Source: DASUPK01 sp033856335
GTDB lineage: Bacteria > Actinomycetota > Thermoleophilia > Solirubrobacterales > 70-9
Direction: 5' to 3'
NCBI GenBank assembly: GCA_033856335.1
Contig: JAWVFG010000143.1
Location: 1 to 8,321, forward strand
Length of the DNA: 8,321 bases
Shown here in pieces: positions 1 through 5,782 of this stretch. How positions within the stretch are numbered: the stretch's first letter is position 1; each line of letters starts with the position of its first letter. The translations under genes were made by a program, and so were the position numbers. The notes under the pieces are model-generated. The model saw nothing but the letters and a program-made list of their open reading frames with translations. It was not told where the DNA came from and made no database searches.

Positions 1-942
1 GTCGCGGTCGCGGAGAGTCTCGATCGGGATCAGCTTGATGTTGCCGCGCGGCGTCGTCCTGGCCCCCGGGCCGAACAGCGCGCTGCCCAGGCGGTTCGCC
101 AGCAGCTCCCGGCGATGTCGCTCCTCCGCCGGCCCGAGCGGTCCGAGCGAGCGCCTGCCTTCGAAGGCCAGCCTTCCGCTCGTCAGCCAGCCGGCGAGCT
201 CGCGCCGGAGCGAGCCCTCGGTGGCGTGGCCGGCGTGGCTTCCGCCGGAGACGTACAGGGTCCCCTCCGATGGCGTCCATCCTCCCTGTTCCCGAAGCCC
301 GATCCGCTCGGTGACATCGCGGACCGCGGCGGCACCGGGCACTTTCCCCGAGGCGTCCGAGGCCCAGTCCACGGCCGGTGCATCGGCTCCGTTGTAGCCG
401 TTGTGGGAGCTGGCCCGGGCATCGACCCCGCCGTCCGGATTGATCCGCACCTGGTAGCCCTCCCAGTCATCCCGGTGGTACCCGGCGGCACCCAGGATCG
501 GGGTCCCTCGCGAGGTGGCCGAGTCGCCGTAGTAGGTCCAGTACTGGACGTAGACGCGCCCGGCGCTCTCCCCCGAGCAGTCGTAGCCGCGGCCGAGGGC
601 CTGCGCCGGGTTGCGGCAGTCGATCACGTGAGTGAACAACGCAACCGGTCGTCCGGCGAGGGAGCGCGTCACCCGCCCCGTCTCCGGGCCGTCCGAGCAG
701 GCCGGGGAACGGCAGCTTCGGAAGTCGATCGGAAGGGCCGTCATGCCCCGTTCGTAGATGATCCGCGGAGCGTTGTCGCGAACCCGAGCGGCCAGCTCAC
801 CGTAGGGCCCGGCGAGCTGCGGGTCGCTGCGGCACCCGTAGCTGAGCTTGACCGCGCAGATCATCCGCTCGCCGATCTCGTAGGCCAGCGCCATGCCCGG
901 GAGCCGCAGGCCGATCAGCCAGGCGAGAGCCCCGAGCGCCAT
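1..942 (-). CDS. Partial anchored/secreted protein with HxxDWE (NPP1/Vps62-like) motif; C-terminus beyond left edge
   Basis: The minus-strand frame is open from 1020 to the left edge, so the C-terminus is missing. It begins with a hydrophobic helix (about 969-910) followed by an extracytoplasmic-looking region with six cysteines (in MIC, YGC, SCRSPAC, IDC and YDC), an even number compatible with disulfides. Then come YVQYWTYYGD, YHRDDWEGYQVRI (HRDDWE at 477-460) and ARASSHNGYNG. An HxxDWE motif after a YW-rich strand and before an S-H-x-x-Y stretch recalls NPP1/necrosis-inducing-like and Vps62-like beta-sandwich proteins; I recognise only the motif pattern, not a named family. The first ATG in this frame is at 942 (MALGALAWLIG), which cuts into the helix. 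The real start is probably the GTG at 1006 in another frame (see the 943-1006 entry). It is divergent from the LapA gene. Function is unknown; a surface-anchored binding or enzymatic role is inference. Confidence 0.7.
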   Translation of the reverse strand, partial: MALGALAWLIGLRLPGMALAYEIGERMICAVKLSYGCRSDPQLAGPYGELAARVRDNAPRIIYERGMTALPIDFRSCRSPACSDGPETGRVTRSLAGRPVALFTHVIDCRNPAQALGRGYDCSGESAGRVYVQYWTYYGDSATSRGTPILGAAGYHRDDWEGYQVRINPDGGVDARASSHNGYNGADAPAVDWASDASGKVPGAAAVRDVTERIGLREQGGWTPSEGTLYVSGGSHAGHATEGSLRRELAGWLTSGRLAFEGRRSLGPLGPAEERHRRELLANRLGSALFGPGARTTPRGNIKLIPIETLRDRD

Positions 943-1006
943 CGAGACGAGCGCGATCAGCGCGATCCACTCGACGGTCCCCTGGCCCGATCTGTTTCGG
1001 CCACAC
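943..1006 (-). other. Out-of-frame type IV prepilin/TadE-like leader of the left-edge gene
   Basis: In the frame of the gene body, codons 987-970 read G-Q-G-T-V-E, followed by WIALIALV. This is a prepilin-peptidase-type site: Gly at -1, Glu at +5 and a hydrophobic helix after it, as in Flp/TadE-type pseudopilins. No ATG, GTG or TTG lies between the in-frame stop (TGA at 1023-1021) and this motif. In a second frame, GTG at 1006 starts MWPKQIG and then diverges. Removing one base from the CCC run at 986-988 (GGG on the coding strand) joins the two as MWPKQIG/QGTVEWIALI, a short basic leader in front of a perfect cleavage motif. The simplest readings are a one-base sequencing or assembly insertion, or a genuine frameshift mutation. 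Confidence 0.5.
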
Positions 1007-1089
1007 GCGGGTGAAGCTAGTCAGCCACCTGCGACCGGATGCACCGCGCGAGTGACGAGAGGGCCTCGAATCAGTGTCGAGGGCCGTGC

Positions 1090-1102
1090 TAGGGTCGCGC
1101 CG
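1090..1102 (+). promoter_or_regulatory. Possible -10 element for a leaderless LapA transcript
   Basis: TAGGGT (1090-1095) fits the actinobacterial -10 pattern TAnnnT, and exactly six bases separate it from the GTG start at 1102, so transcription could begin on the start codon. The -35 region (around 1067-1072, TCGAAT) is poor. The alternative reading is that AGGG is a Shine-Dalgarno core with about 7 nt spacing. Confidence 0.3.
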
Positions 1103-1335
1103 TGGTCGATGAGCTGCCGACGACGCCCAGGAAGCAGTGGGGTGCGCGCTTCTACATCACGATCGCAGCGGTCGTAATCGCCGCCGTCTTCATCCTCCAG
1201 AACTCCCAGCACGTGGACGTGAAGTTCTTCTTCTCGACCACCAACATCCCGCTGATCTTTGCGCTGCTCCTGGCCGCGGTGCTCGGCTTCGTCATCGGGC
1301 TGGCGCTGCCCCGCTTTCGCCACCACGACGACTAG
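1102..1335 (+). CDS. LapA-domain (DUF1049) small membrane protein
   Basis: A 77-residue protein with a short basic N-terminus and two membrane helices (about residues 18-33 and 47-70), ending in a basic, His-rich tail (RFRHHDD). Between the helices is the LapA/DUF1049 signature FILQNSQHVDVKFFFST: the 'QN' after the first helix, then an amphipathic stretch, then the second helix with GFVIG. In Gram-negative bacteria LapA works in lipopolysaccharide assembly; actinobacterial members lack that context and their role is unknown, so the name is a domain label only. The GTG start is the only sensible one: it leaves a basic cytoplasmic N-terminus, and an AGGG/TAGGGT sequence sits just upstream. It converges on pntB with a 39-bp gap and is probably transcribed alone. 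Confidence 0.85.
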   Translation: MVDELPTTPRKQWGARFYITIAAVVIAAVFILQNSQHVDVKFFFSTTNIPLIFALLLAAVLGFVIGLALPRFRHHDD

Positions 1336-1352
1336 GAAGTCACTGAACGGGT

Positions 1353-1364
1353 CGCGCCGGCGCG
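1353..1364. repeat. GC-only perfect palindrome in the convergent gap between the LapA gene and pntB
   Basis: CGCGCCGGCGCG is a 12-base perfect palindrome in the 39-bp space between two converging stop codons. The position suits a bidirectional terminator, but it has no loop and no T-run on either strand, so a classical intrinsic terminator is not supported. In DNA this GC-rich it may be chance. Confidence 0.25.
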
Positions 1365-1374
1365 CGCCCTCGAA

Positions 1375-2787
1375 TCACAGCTCCTCGACCTGCGCCGCGA
1401 TGTCGGAGGCCGCGCCCTTCGCGTCGCTGAACAGCATCGACGTCTTGTCCTCGTAGAAGAGGTCGTTGTCGATCCCCGCGAACCCCGGGCTGAGGCTGCG
1501 CTTGATGACGATGACCTCCTTGGCCTGGTCGACCTCGATGATCGGCATGCCGGCGATCGGCGAGTTGGGATCGTCCTTGGCGGCTGGGTTGGTGACGTCG
1601 TTCGCCCCGATCACCACGGCCACATCCATTTGCGGCATCTCGGGATTGATCTCGTCCATCTCCTTGAGCTGCTCGTAGGGGACGTCGGCCTCGGCCAGCA
1701 GCACGTTCATGTGGCCCGGCATCCGCCCGGCGACGGGATGGATGGCATAGCTGACGTTGACCCCCCGCTTCTCGAGCACGTTGGCGAGCTCCTTGACGGC
1801 GTGCTGGGCCTGCGCGACCGCCATCCCGTAGCCGGGGACGAAGACGACGGAATCGGCGTAGCCGAGCTTGATCGCGGCATCCTCGGGGCCGATCGAGTGG
1901 ACAGGGCGCTCCTCCCTCTCCCCCGCTGACGCGCTCACGGCTCCGAAGCCGGAGAAGAGAAGGTTGGAGATCGAGCGGTTCATCGCCCGGCTCATCTCGA
2001 GGGTGAGGATGGTTCCCGAGGACCCGACCAGCGTGCCGGCGACGATCAGGACGACGTTGTCGAGCGCAAACCCGGCGGCGGCCGCGGCCAGCCCGGTGAA
2101 GGCGTTGAGCAGCGAGATCACCACGGGCATGTCGGCGCCGCCGATCGGCAGGACGAAGAGATTGCCGAGGACCGCCGCCCCGATCAGCACGCCGATGTAG
2201 AGGCCCTGCGAGGGCGAGTCGTGGTCGATGCCGAGGACGATGCAGCCGGCGAGGATCGCGGCGAGGAGGAGCCCGTTGAAGATGTGCTGGCCCGGGAACT
2301 GGACCGGCCGGCTCGGGATGATCGCCTGGAGCTTGCCGAAGGCGATATTCGAACCCCAGAAGGAGACCGAGCCGATCACCGTGGAGAAGAGGATCGGCAC
2401 GAAGATGTCGAGCGGGATGCTCGAGCCCCCGGCCGAGACGTGCCGGAACTCCGACCAGGAGATCAGCGCCGCGGCGCCGCCGCCAACGCCGTTGTAGAGG
2501 GCGACCATCTGCGGCATGTCCGTCATCTGCACGCGGGTGGAGGCGACCACTCCCACGGCGGTCCCGATCAGGATCCCGATCAGGATCAAGACGCCGTTGC
2601 CGATCACGTCCGTGGAGAGCGTGATCGCGACCGCAACGAGCATCCCGGCGGCAGCGATCAGGTTGCCTCGGCGCGCGGTGCGCGGATGCGTCCCCTGCCC
2701 GATCCCAAAGATGAACAGGGAGAAGGCGACGATGTAACAGGCTGTGACGAAGTCGCTGTTGGGCGACAGCGCAGCGAGAGGTGTCAC
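1375..2787 (-). CDS. pntB: NAD(P) transhydrogenase subunit beta
   Basis: A 470-residue integral membrane subunit of the proton-translocating transhydrogenase (NADH + NADP+ to NAD+ + NADPH, driven by inward proton flow). Residues 1 to about 285 form the helical membrane domain dII, with the signature RVQMTDMPQMVALYNGVGGG (85-104). Residues about 300-470 are the NADP(H)-binding domain dIII: GYGMAVAQAQ (319-328), HPVAGRMPGHMNVLLAEA (350-367), GANDVTNPAA (394-403) and KRSLSPGFAGIDNDLFY (429-445). Length is normal for the family. The start is GTG at 2787, overlapping the pntAB stop as GTGA. GGGGAG (coding strand; 2801-2796) lies 8 nt before it, supporting this start and translational coupling. The position of E. 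coli beta-His91 is Asn99 here, as in split-type enzymes. It is the last gene of the pnt operon and converges on the LapA gene. Confidence 0.97.
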   Translation of the reverse strand: MTPLAALSPNSDFVTACYIVAFSLFIFGIGQGTHPRTARRGNLIAAAGMLVAVAITLSTDVIGNGVLILIGILIGTAVGVVASTRVQMTDMPQMVALYNGVGGGAAALISWSEFRHVSAGGSSIPLDIFVPILFSTVIGSVSFWGSNIAFGKLQAIIPSRPVQFPGQHIFNGLLLAAILAGCIVLGIDHDSPSQGLYIGVLIGAAVLGNLFVLPIGGADMPVVISLLNAFTGLAAAAAGFALDNVVLIVAGTLVGSSGTILTLEMSRAMNRSISNLLFSGFGAVSASAGEREERPVHSIGPEDAAIKLGYADSVVFVPGYGMAVAQAQHAVKELANVLEKRGVNVSYAIHPVAGRMPGHMNVLLAEADVPYEQLKEMDEINPEMPQMDVAVVIGANDVTNPAAKDDPNSPIAGMPIIEVDQAKEVIVIKRSLSPGFAGIDNDLFYEDKTSMLFSDAKGAASDIAAQVEEL

Positions 2788-3113
2788 TGACCGGACTCCC
2801 CGGGGGCCTCGGCCTCAGGCTCCTTCTCTGGCTTCCGCTTCCTGCCGCTGAACATGCCGAGCATGCGGTCGGTGACCATGAATCCGCCGACGATGTTGAT
2901 CGTGCCGAACGCGATCGCGATCACGCCGATCACCTTCCCCAGCGTGTCGTCGGCCGAGCCGATCACGATCAGCCCGCCGAGCATGACGATGCCGTGGATC
3001 GCGTTGGTCTGCGACATCAGCGGCGTGTGCAGGGTGGTCGGCACCTTCGAGATCACCTCGAAGCCGACGAAGGCGGCCAGGACGAAGATCGTGATTTCCG
3101 TGATCAAGCTCAT
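2784..3113 (-). CDS. pntAB: NAD(P) transhydrogenase subunit alpha2 (membrane part)
   Basis: A 109-residue membrane subunit corresponding to the C-terminal membrane helices of the fused E. coli PntA. Three hydrophobic segments are visible (about 4-22, 38-53 and 60-82). Between the first two is the family signature GFEVISKVPTTLHTPLMSQ, followed by TNAIHGIV, whose His40 is the probable proton-path histidine. The C-terminus (about 90-109) is a charged Lys/Glu/Pro tail with no obvious function. The start ATG overlaps the pntAA stop as ATGA, and a full AAGGAGG (coding strand; 3130-3124) stands 10 nt upstream inside the end of pntAA, so it should be well translated by coupling. Size matches stand-alone alpha2 subunits (roughly 100-140 residues in bacteria with split PntA). 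Confidence 0.95.
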   Translation of the reverse strand: MSLITEITIFVLAAFVGFEVISKVPTTLHTPLMSQTNAIHGIVMLGGLIVIGSADDTLGKVIGVIAIAFGTINIVGGFMVTDRMLGMFSGRKRKPEKEPEAEAPGESGQ

Positions 3114-4231
3114 GACCCAGCTGCCTCCTTGGCTCTCTCGTTGACGATCTCGCCGTCCTTTGTCAGGCAGGCACCGGCGATGATCTCGTCCTCGGTGTCG
3201 ATCTTGAGGTTGCCCTCGTCGTCGATGAGGAGCTCGACCAGGTTCTGCAGGTTCTTGGCGTAGAGGGCCGAGGCATTGCCCGCCATCTGGCTGGGCAGGT
3301 TGGCCGGGCCGATGATCTTGACCCCGTCCTGCTCGACCGTCTCGCCCGGCCTCGAGCCCTCGACGTTGCCGCCCGACTCGGCGGCGAGGTCGATGATCAC
3401 GGAGCCCGGAGCCATGCTCCTGACGGCGTCGGCGGTGATCAGGCGTGGCGCTGGGCGGCCTGGGATCTGGGCGGTGGTGATGATCACGTCCTGGCGCTTG
3501 GCGGCCTCGCCGAGCTCACGCCGAAGTTGCTCGTTCTCCTCGTCTGTGAGCGGCCGCGCGTAGCCGCCCTCCCCCTCGGCGTCCTTGACGGCCTCCACCT
3601 CGAGGAACCGCCCGCCGAGGGATTGCACCTGCTCCTTGACCACCGAGCGGACGTCGAAGCCGGTCACGACCCCGCCGAGCCGCTTGGCCGTCGCGATCGC
3701 CTGCAGGCCCGCGACGCCGGCGCCCAGGACCAGGACCTTGGCGGGCGGGATGGTCCCCGCCGCCGTGGTCATCATCGGGAAGAGCCTGCCGGACTCGCGC
3801 GCGGCGATCAGCACGGACATGTACCCGCCCAGGTTCGCCTGTGAGGACAGCGCGTCCATCGACTGGGCGCGCGTGATCCGCGGAATGGCCTCCATCGCGA
3901 AGCTGGTCACGCCCGACTGAGCGAGCGACCTGGCCAGAGCCGGGTTGGTCAGCGGCTCGAGGAAGCCGATCACGACCTGGCCCTGACTCAGGCGCCCGAC
4001 CTCGTCCTCGCTCGGCGGGGTGACCTTGAGGACGATGTCCGAGCTCCAGACGTCGTCCCCGACCTTCGCACCGGCGTCGGTGAACTCGGAGTCGGGATGC
4101 GAGGAGCCCTCGCCTGCGCCGGGCTCGACGGCGACCTCGATCCCCTTGGCGGTTAGGGCCTTGACCACGTCAGGGACCAGCGCCACACGGCGCTCTCCCT
4201 CTGCGGTTTCCTTTGGGACTCCGATCTTCAT
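3110..4231 (-). CDS. pntAA: NAD(P) transhydrogenase subunit alpha1 (NAD(H)-binding)
   Basis: A 373-residue soluble domain dI that binds NAD(H) and passes hydride to dIII of PntB. The N-terminus MKIGVPKET is the usual start of the alanine dehydrogenase/PNT family. The loop PRITRAQSMDALSSQ (117-131) carries Arg118, Gln123, Asp126 and Ser129, which by pattern match the catalytic Arg127/Gln132/Asp135/Ser138 of the Rhodospirillum rubrum enzyme (numbering from memory). The Rossmann motif GAGVAG (170-175) ends its strand-turn-helix at FDVR (192-195). NLPSQMAGNASALYAKNL (311-328) is the conserved C-terminal PNT segment. It lacks the membrane helices of fused PntA, which are supplied by the overlapping pntAB. 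Alanine dehydrogenase is excluded by this operon and by the transhydrogenase-type RAQSMD loop. First gene of a tightly overlapping three-gene operon. Confidence 0.97.
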   Translation of the reverse strand: MKIGVPKETAEGERRVALVPDVVKALTAKGIEVAVEPGAGEGSSHPDSEFTDAGAKVGDDVWSSDIVLKVTPPSEDEVGRLSQGQVVIGFLEPLTNPALARSLAQSGVTSFAMEAIPRITRAQSMDALSSQANLGGYMSVLIAARESGRLFPMMTTAAGTIPPAKVLVLGAGVAGLQAIATAKRLGGVVTGFDVRSVVKEQVQSLGGRFLEVEAVKDAEGEGGYARPLTDEENEQLRRELGEAAKRQDVIITTAQIPGRPAPRLITADAVRSMAPGSVIIDLAAESGGNVEGSRPGETVEQDGVKIIGPANLPSQMAGNASALYAKNLQNLVELLIDDEGNLKIDTEDEIIAGACLTKDGEIVNERAKEAAGS

Positions 4232-4259
4232 GCGGACGAATCACCACCCCCGACATATA
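4232..4259 (-). promoter_or_regulatory. Possible pntAA promoter and ribosome site
   Basis: On the coding (minus) strand TATATG (4259-4254) is the most AT-rich hexamer in a GC-rich gap and could be the -10. A G-rich stretch with GGTGGTGAT follows before the ATG and may serve as a weak ribosome site. No convincing -35 sits at the right distance; a GC hairpin occupies that spacer (see 4260-4283). Confidence 0.35.
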
Positions 4260-4283
4260 CGGCGGCCACAAACACCGCCGCCG
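4260..4283. repeat. Inverted repeat upstream of pntAA
   Basis: CGGCGGC (4260-4266) and GCCGCCG (4277-4283) form 7-bp perfect arms around a 10-base A/C-rich loop. It lies directly upstream of the candidate pntAA -10, where an operator would sit, and downstream of the oxidoreductase gene on the same strand, where a terminator could sit. There is no T-run after it on the minus strand, so an operator or attenuating hairpin fits better than an intrinsic terminator. Chance is possible with CGG/GCC triplets. Confidence 0.3.
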
Positions 4284-4387
4284 CATCACGGACGCGGCAA
4301 TCTATTCGGTTTGGGCTCCGGACCACTCCGGCAGGGACGCCGCTTCGAGCGCTTCTGAGCGGTTCGCGAAGAAGCCGGCCGCGCTTG

Positions 4388-5464
4388 CTATGCCGGGGAG
4401 CCGGCGCCGACCATGTCGGCGAGCTTCTCGAGCGTGCGGGTGTTCTCCTCGGCGTTGCCGTGCATGGGAGAGACGATCATGCGGTCGACGCCGGCGTCAG
4501 CGAAGCGCTTGACCCGCTCGGCGACCTCGTCCTCCGTGCCGATCATCGCGGTGGCGTCGACCAGCTCGTCCGGAATGGCGGCATACGCCTCCTCGCGCTT
4601 GCCGTCGAGGTAGAGAGACTGGACCTCGTCCGCGACCTCGGCGAAGCCGAAGCGCCGCGTCAGGTCGGCGTAGAAGTTCGTCTTCTTCGAGCCCATGCCG
4701 CCCAGGTAGAGCAGCAGCCCCGCCTTGACCAGGCCGCGGGCGGCGTCGAGATCGCCATCGATCGCCACCTGCACCGAGGGCGAGACGGCGAAGTCCTCAC
4801 GCGTGCGGCCGCCCTTGCTGAGGCCGGCCTCGATGTGCTCCCCCCACGCGTCCTCCCACTTGTCGACGGAGAAGAAGATCGGGATCCAGCCGTCGGCGAT
4901 CTCGGCCGCCAGCTCGACCGACTTGCGCCCGATCGCTCCCAGGTAGACCGGGATCTCGTTGCGGAGCGGGTGGACGTTGAGCTTCAGCGCCTTGCCCTGG
5001 CCCGTGACGCCCTCGCCCTCGCTCAGCGGGAGCTTGAAGTGCTTGCCCTCGTACTCCAGCCTGCCCTCGCGGGCGACGATCTGCTTGACGATCTCCACGT
5101 ACTCGCGCGTCCGGCCCCAGGGCTTCTCGTAGGGCACGCCGTACCAGCCCTCGGAGACCTGCGGGCCCGACGGGCCGAAGCCGAAGATGAAGCGGCCGCC
5201 CGAGAGCGCGTCGATCGTGACTCCGGCCATCGCCGCGGCGGCCGGCTGGCGGGCGGGGACCTGGAGGATCGCGGCACCGAGCTGGATGGTCTCGGTCTTG
5301 GCGGCCAGGTAGGCGAGAACGCTGACTGCGTCCGAGCCGTAGGACTCGGCCGACCAGACCGAGTCGAAGCCCGCCCGCTCCGCGGCCAGCACGATGTCCG
5401 TCGCCTCGTCGCCCTGGGGGCCAATTCCCCAGTAGCCGAGGTTGAGTCCAAGCTTCAAACCCAT
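4388..5464 (-). CDS. LLM-class, probably F420-dependent oxidoreductase (Rv3520c-like)
   Basis: A 358-residue single-domain TIM-barrel protein of the bacterial luciferase-like family. The N-terminus LGLNLGYWGIGP (5-16), AERAGFDSVWSAESYGSD (28-45), LGAAILQVPARQP (62-74) and LSGGRFIFGFGPSGPQVSEG (87-106) are the typical flavin/F420-binding strands and loops. PVYLGAIGRKSVELAAEIADGW (172-193) and MIGTEDEVAERV (307-318) are the usual C-terminal family motifs. The GYWG start and overall pattern match the group annotated as Rv3520c-family F420-dependent oxidoreductases; substrate is unknown, and use of F420 rather than FMN is inferred from family and lineage. ATG at 5464 places LKLGLNLG at the very N-terminus as expected, with AGGG (5478-5475) about 10 nt upstream. 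It lies 156 bp upstream of pntAA on the same strand and is divergent from the small gene at 5538. Confidence 0.9.
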   Translation of the reverse strand: MGLKLGLNLGYWGIGPQGDEATDIVLAAERAGFDSVWSAESYGSDAVSVLAYLAAKTETIQLGAAILQVPARQPAAAAMAGVTIDALSGGRFIFGFGPSGPQVSEGWYGVPYEKPWGRTREYVEIVKQIVAREGRLEYEGKHFKLPLSEGEGVTGQGKALKLNVHPLRNEIPVYLGAIGRKSVELAAEIADGWIPIFFSVDKWEDAWGEHIEAGLSKGGRTREDFAVSPSVQVAIDGDLDAARGLVKAGLLLYLGGMGSKKTNFYADLTRRFGFAEVADEVQSLYLDGKREEAYAAIPDELVDATAMIGTEDEVAERVKRFADAGVDRMIVSPMHGNAEENTRTLEKLADMVGAGSPA

Positions 5465-5471
5465 GTCCCGC

Positions 5472-5504
5472 TCACCCTAGTGATTCATCACCTTTTCTGG
5501 GGTG
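5472..5504. promoter_or_regulatory. Nested inverted repeats in a divergent promoter region
   Basis: The gap between the oxidoreductase start and the small divergent gene holds GTGAT-TC-ATCAC (5480-5491, 5-bp arms) inside TCACCC (5472-5477) and GGGTGA (5499-5504). The two repeats are not concentric (centres about 5485.5 and 5488). On the minus strand TAGGGT (5479-5474), a TAnnnT-type -10 candidate, overlaps the inner repeat and lies 9 nt from the ATG at 5464. The arrangement suits an operator controlling the oxidoreductase, but no regulator gene is visible in the window. Confidence 0.3.
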
Positions 5505-5537
5505 AAGTCGACGGCCACTGAGGCCGAAATAGGGAAC

Positions 5538-5723
5538 ATGACGTCGGAACAGATGATCTACCGCGCGCAGCAAGCGGAGAACCTGCTGGAGCGCTACACG
5601 GAGCTGGAGCGCGAGAGCGAGACCGCCGGCTTCTACGAGGAGGCCCTGGAGGCGCGGCGACTGCGCCTGGAGCAGGAAGCCTCCGTGGTCTACTGGCGCT
5701 CCCGGGCCTCCGAAGCTGCGTAG
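5538..5723 (+). CDS. Small charged helical protein, unknown function
   Basis: A 61-residue protein from the ATG at 5538 (MTSEQMIYRAQQAENL), or 73 residues if the GTG at 5502 is used. The composition is almost wholly helical and highly charged: LLERYTELERESE, then a possible turn at TAGFYE, then a second helix EALEARRLRLEQEA ending in VVYWRSRASEAA. This suggests a helical hairpin or short coiled coil. There is no signal peptide or membrane segment. I prefer the ATG because the 12 extra residues of the GTG version are low-information (MKSTATEAEIGN) and overlap the divergent promoter repeats. Against it, AGGGA sits only two bases before this ATG, closer than a normal ribosome site. It is divergent from the oxidoreductase and 59 bp upstream of the ATPase start. 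I do not recognise the family. Confidence 0.6.
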   Translation: MTSEQMIYRAQQAENLLERYTELERESETAGFYEEALEARRLRLEQEASVVYWRSRASEAA

Positions 5724-5743
5724 ATAAGAGTTCCCCCCGCCGG

Positions 5744-5782
5744 TTGACATTGCGGCCGTCCCGCTTCGCTAACAATGCGGCG
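5744..5782 (+). promoter_or_regulatory. Candidate promoter of the P-type ATPase gene, leaderless-style
   Basis: TTGACA (5744-5749) is a perfect -35 consensus. An A-rich patch GCTAACAAT (5768-5776) follows. With AACAAT as the -10 the spacer is 21 nt, which is long; with GCTAAC it is 18 nt but the hexamer is weak. Six bases after AACAAT comes GTG at 5783, so the transcript may begin at or next to the start codon. No Shine-Dalgarno sequence precedes 5783 or the alternative TTG at 5744. Confidence 0.4.

Noticed and set aside
115..1014. Long plus-strand open frame of 299 codons at the left end
   Set aside because: It is antisense to the minus-strand frame that shows a membrane helix, paired cysteines and the HRDDWE motif. 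Its own translation is Arg/Gly/Pro/Ala-rich without motifs, typical of a GC-rich shadow.
2221..2790. Plus-strand open frame of 189 codons opposite pntB
   Set aside because: It is a shadow of the pntB membrane domain. The Asp/Arg/Glu/His-rich translation arises from reading hydrophobic codons on the opposite strand.
3110..4231. Alanine dehydrogenase as an alternative for the alpha1 gene
   Set aside because: The two share the same fold and MKIGVPKE start, but the PRITRAQSMD loop and the overlapping pntAB and pntB identify the transhydrogenase.
4341..4371. CTTCG...CGAAG inverted repeat after the oxidoreductase stop, as a terminator
   Set aside because: The arms are only 5 bp with a 19-base loop and there is no T-run on the minus strand; not distinguishable from chance.
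4385..5521. Plus-strand open frame of 378 codons opposite the oxidoreductase
   Set aside because: It is fully antisense to a clearly recognisable LLM oxidoreductase. Its translation is a low-complexity Arg/Asp/Leu/Ala string.
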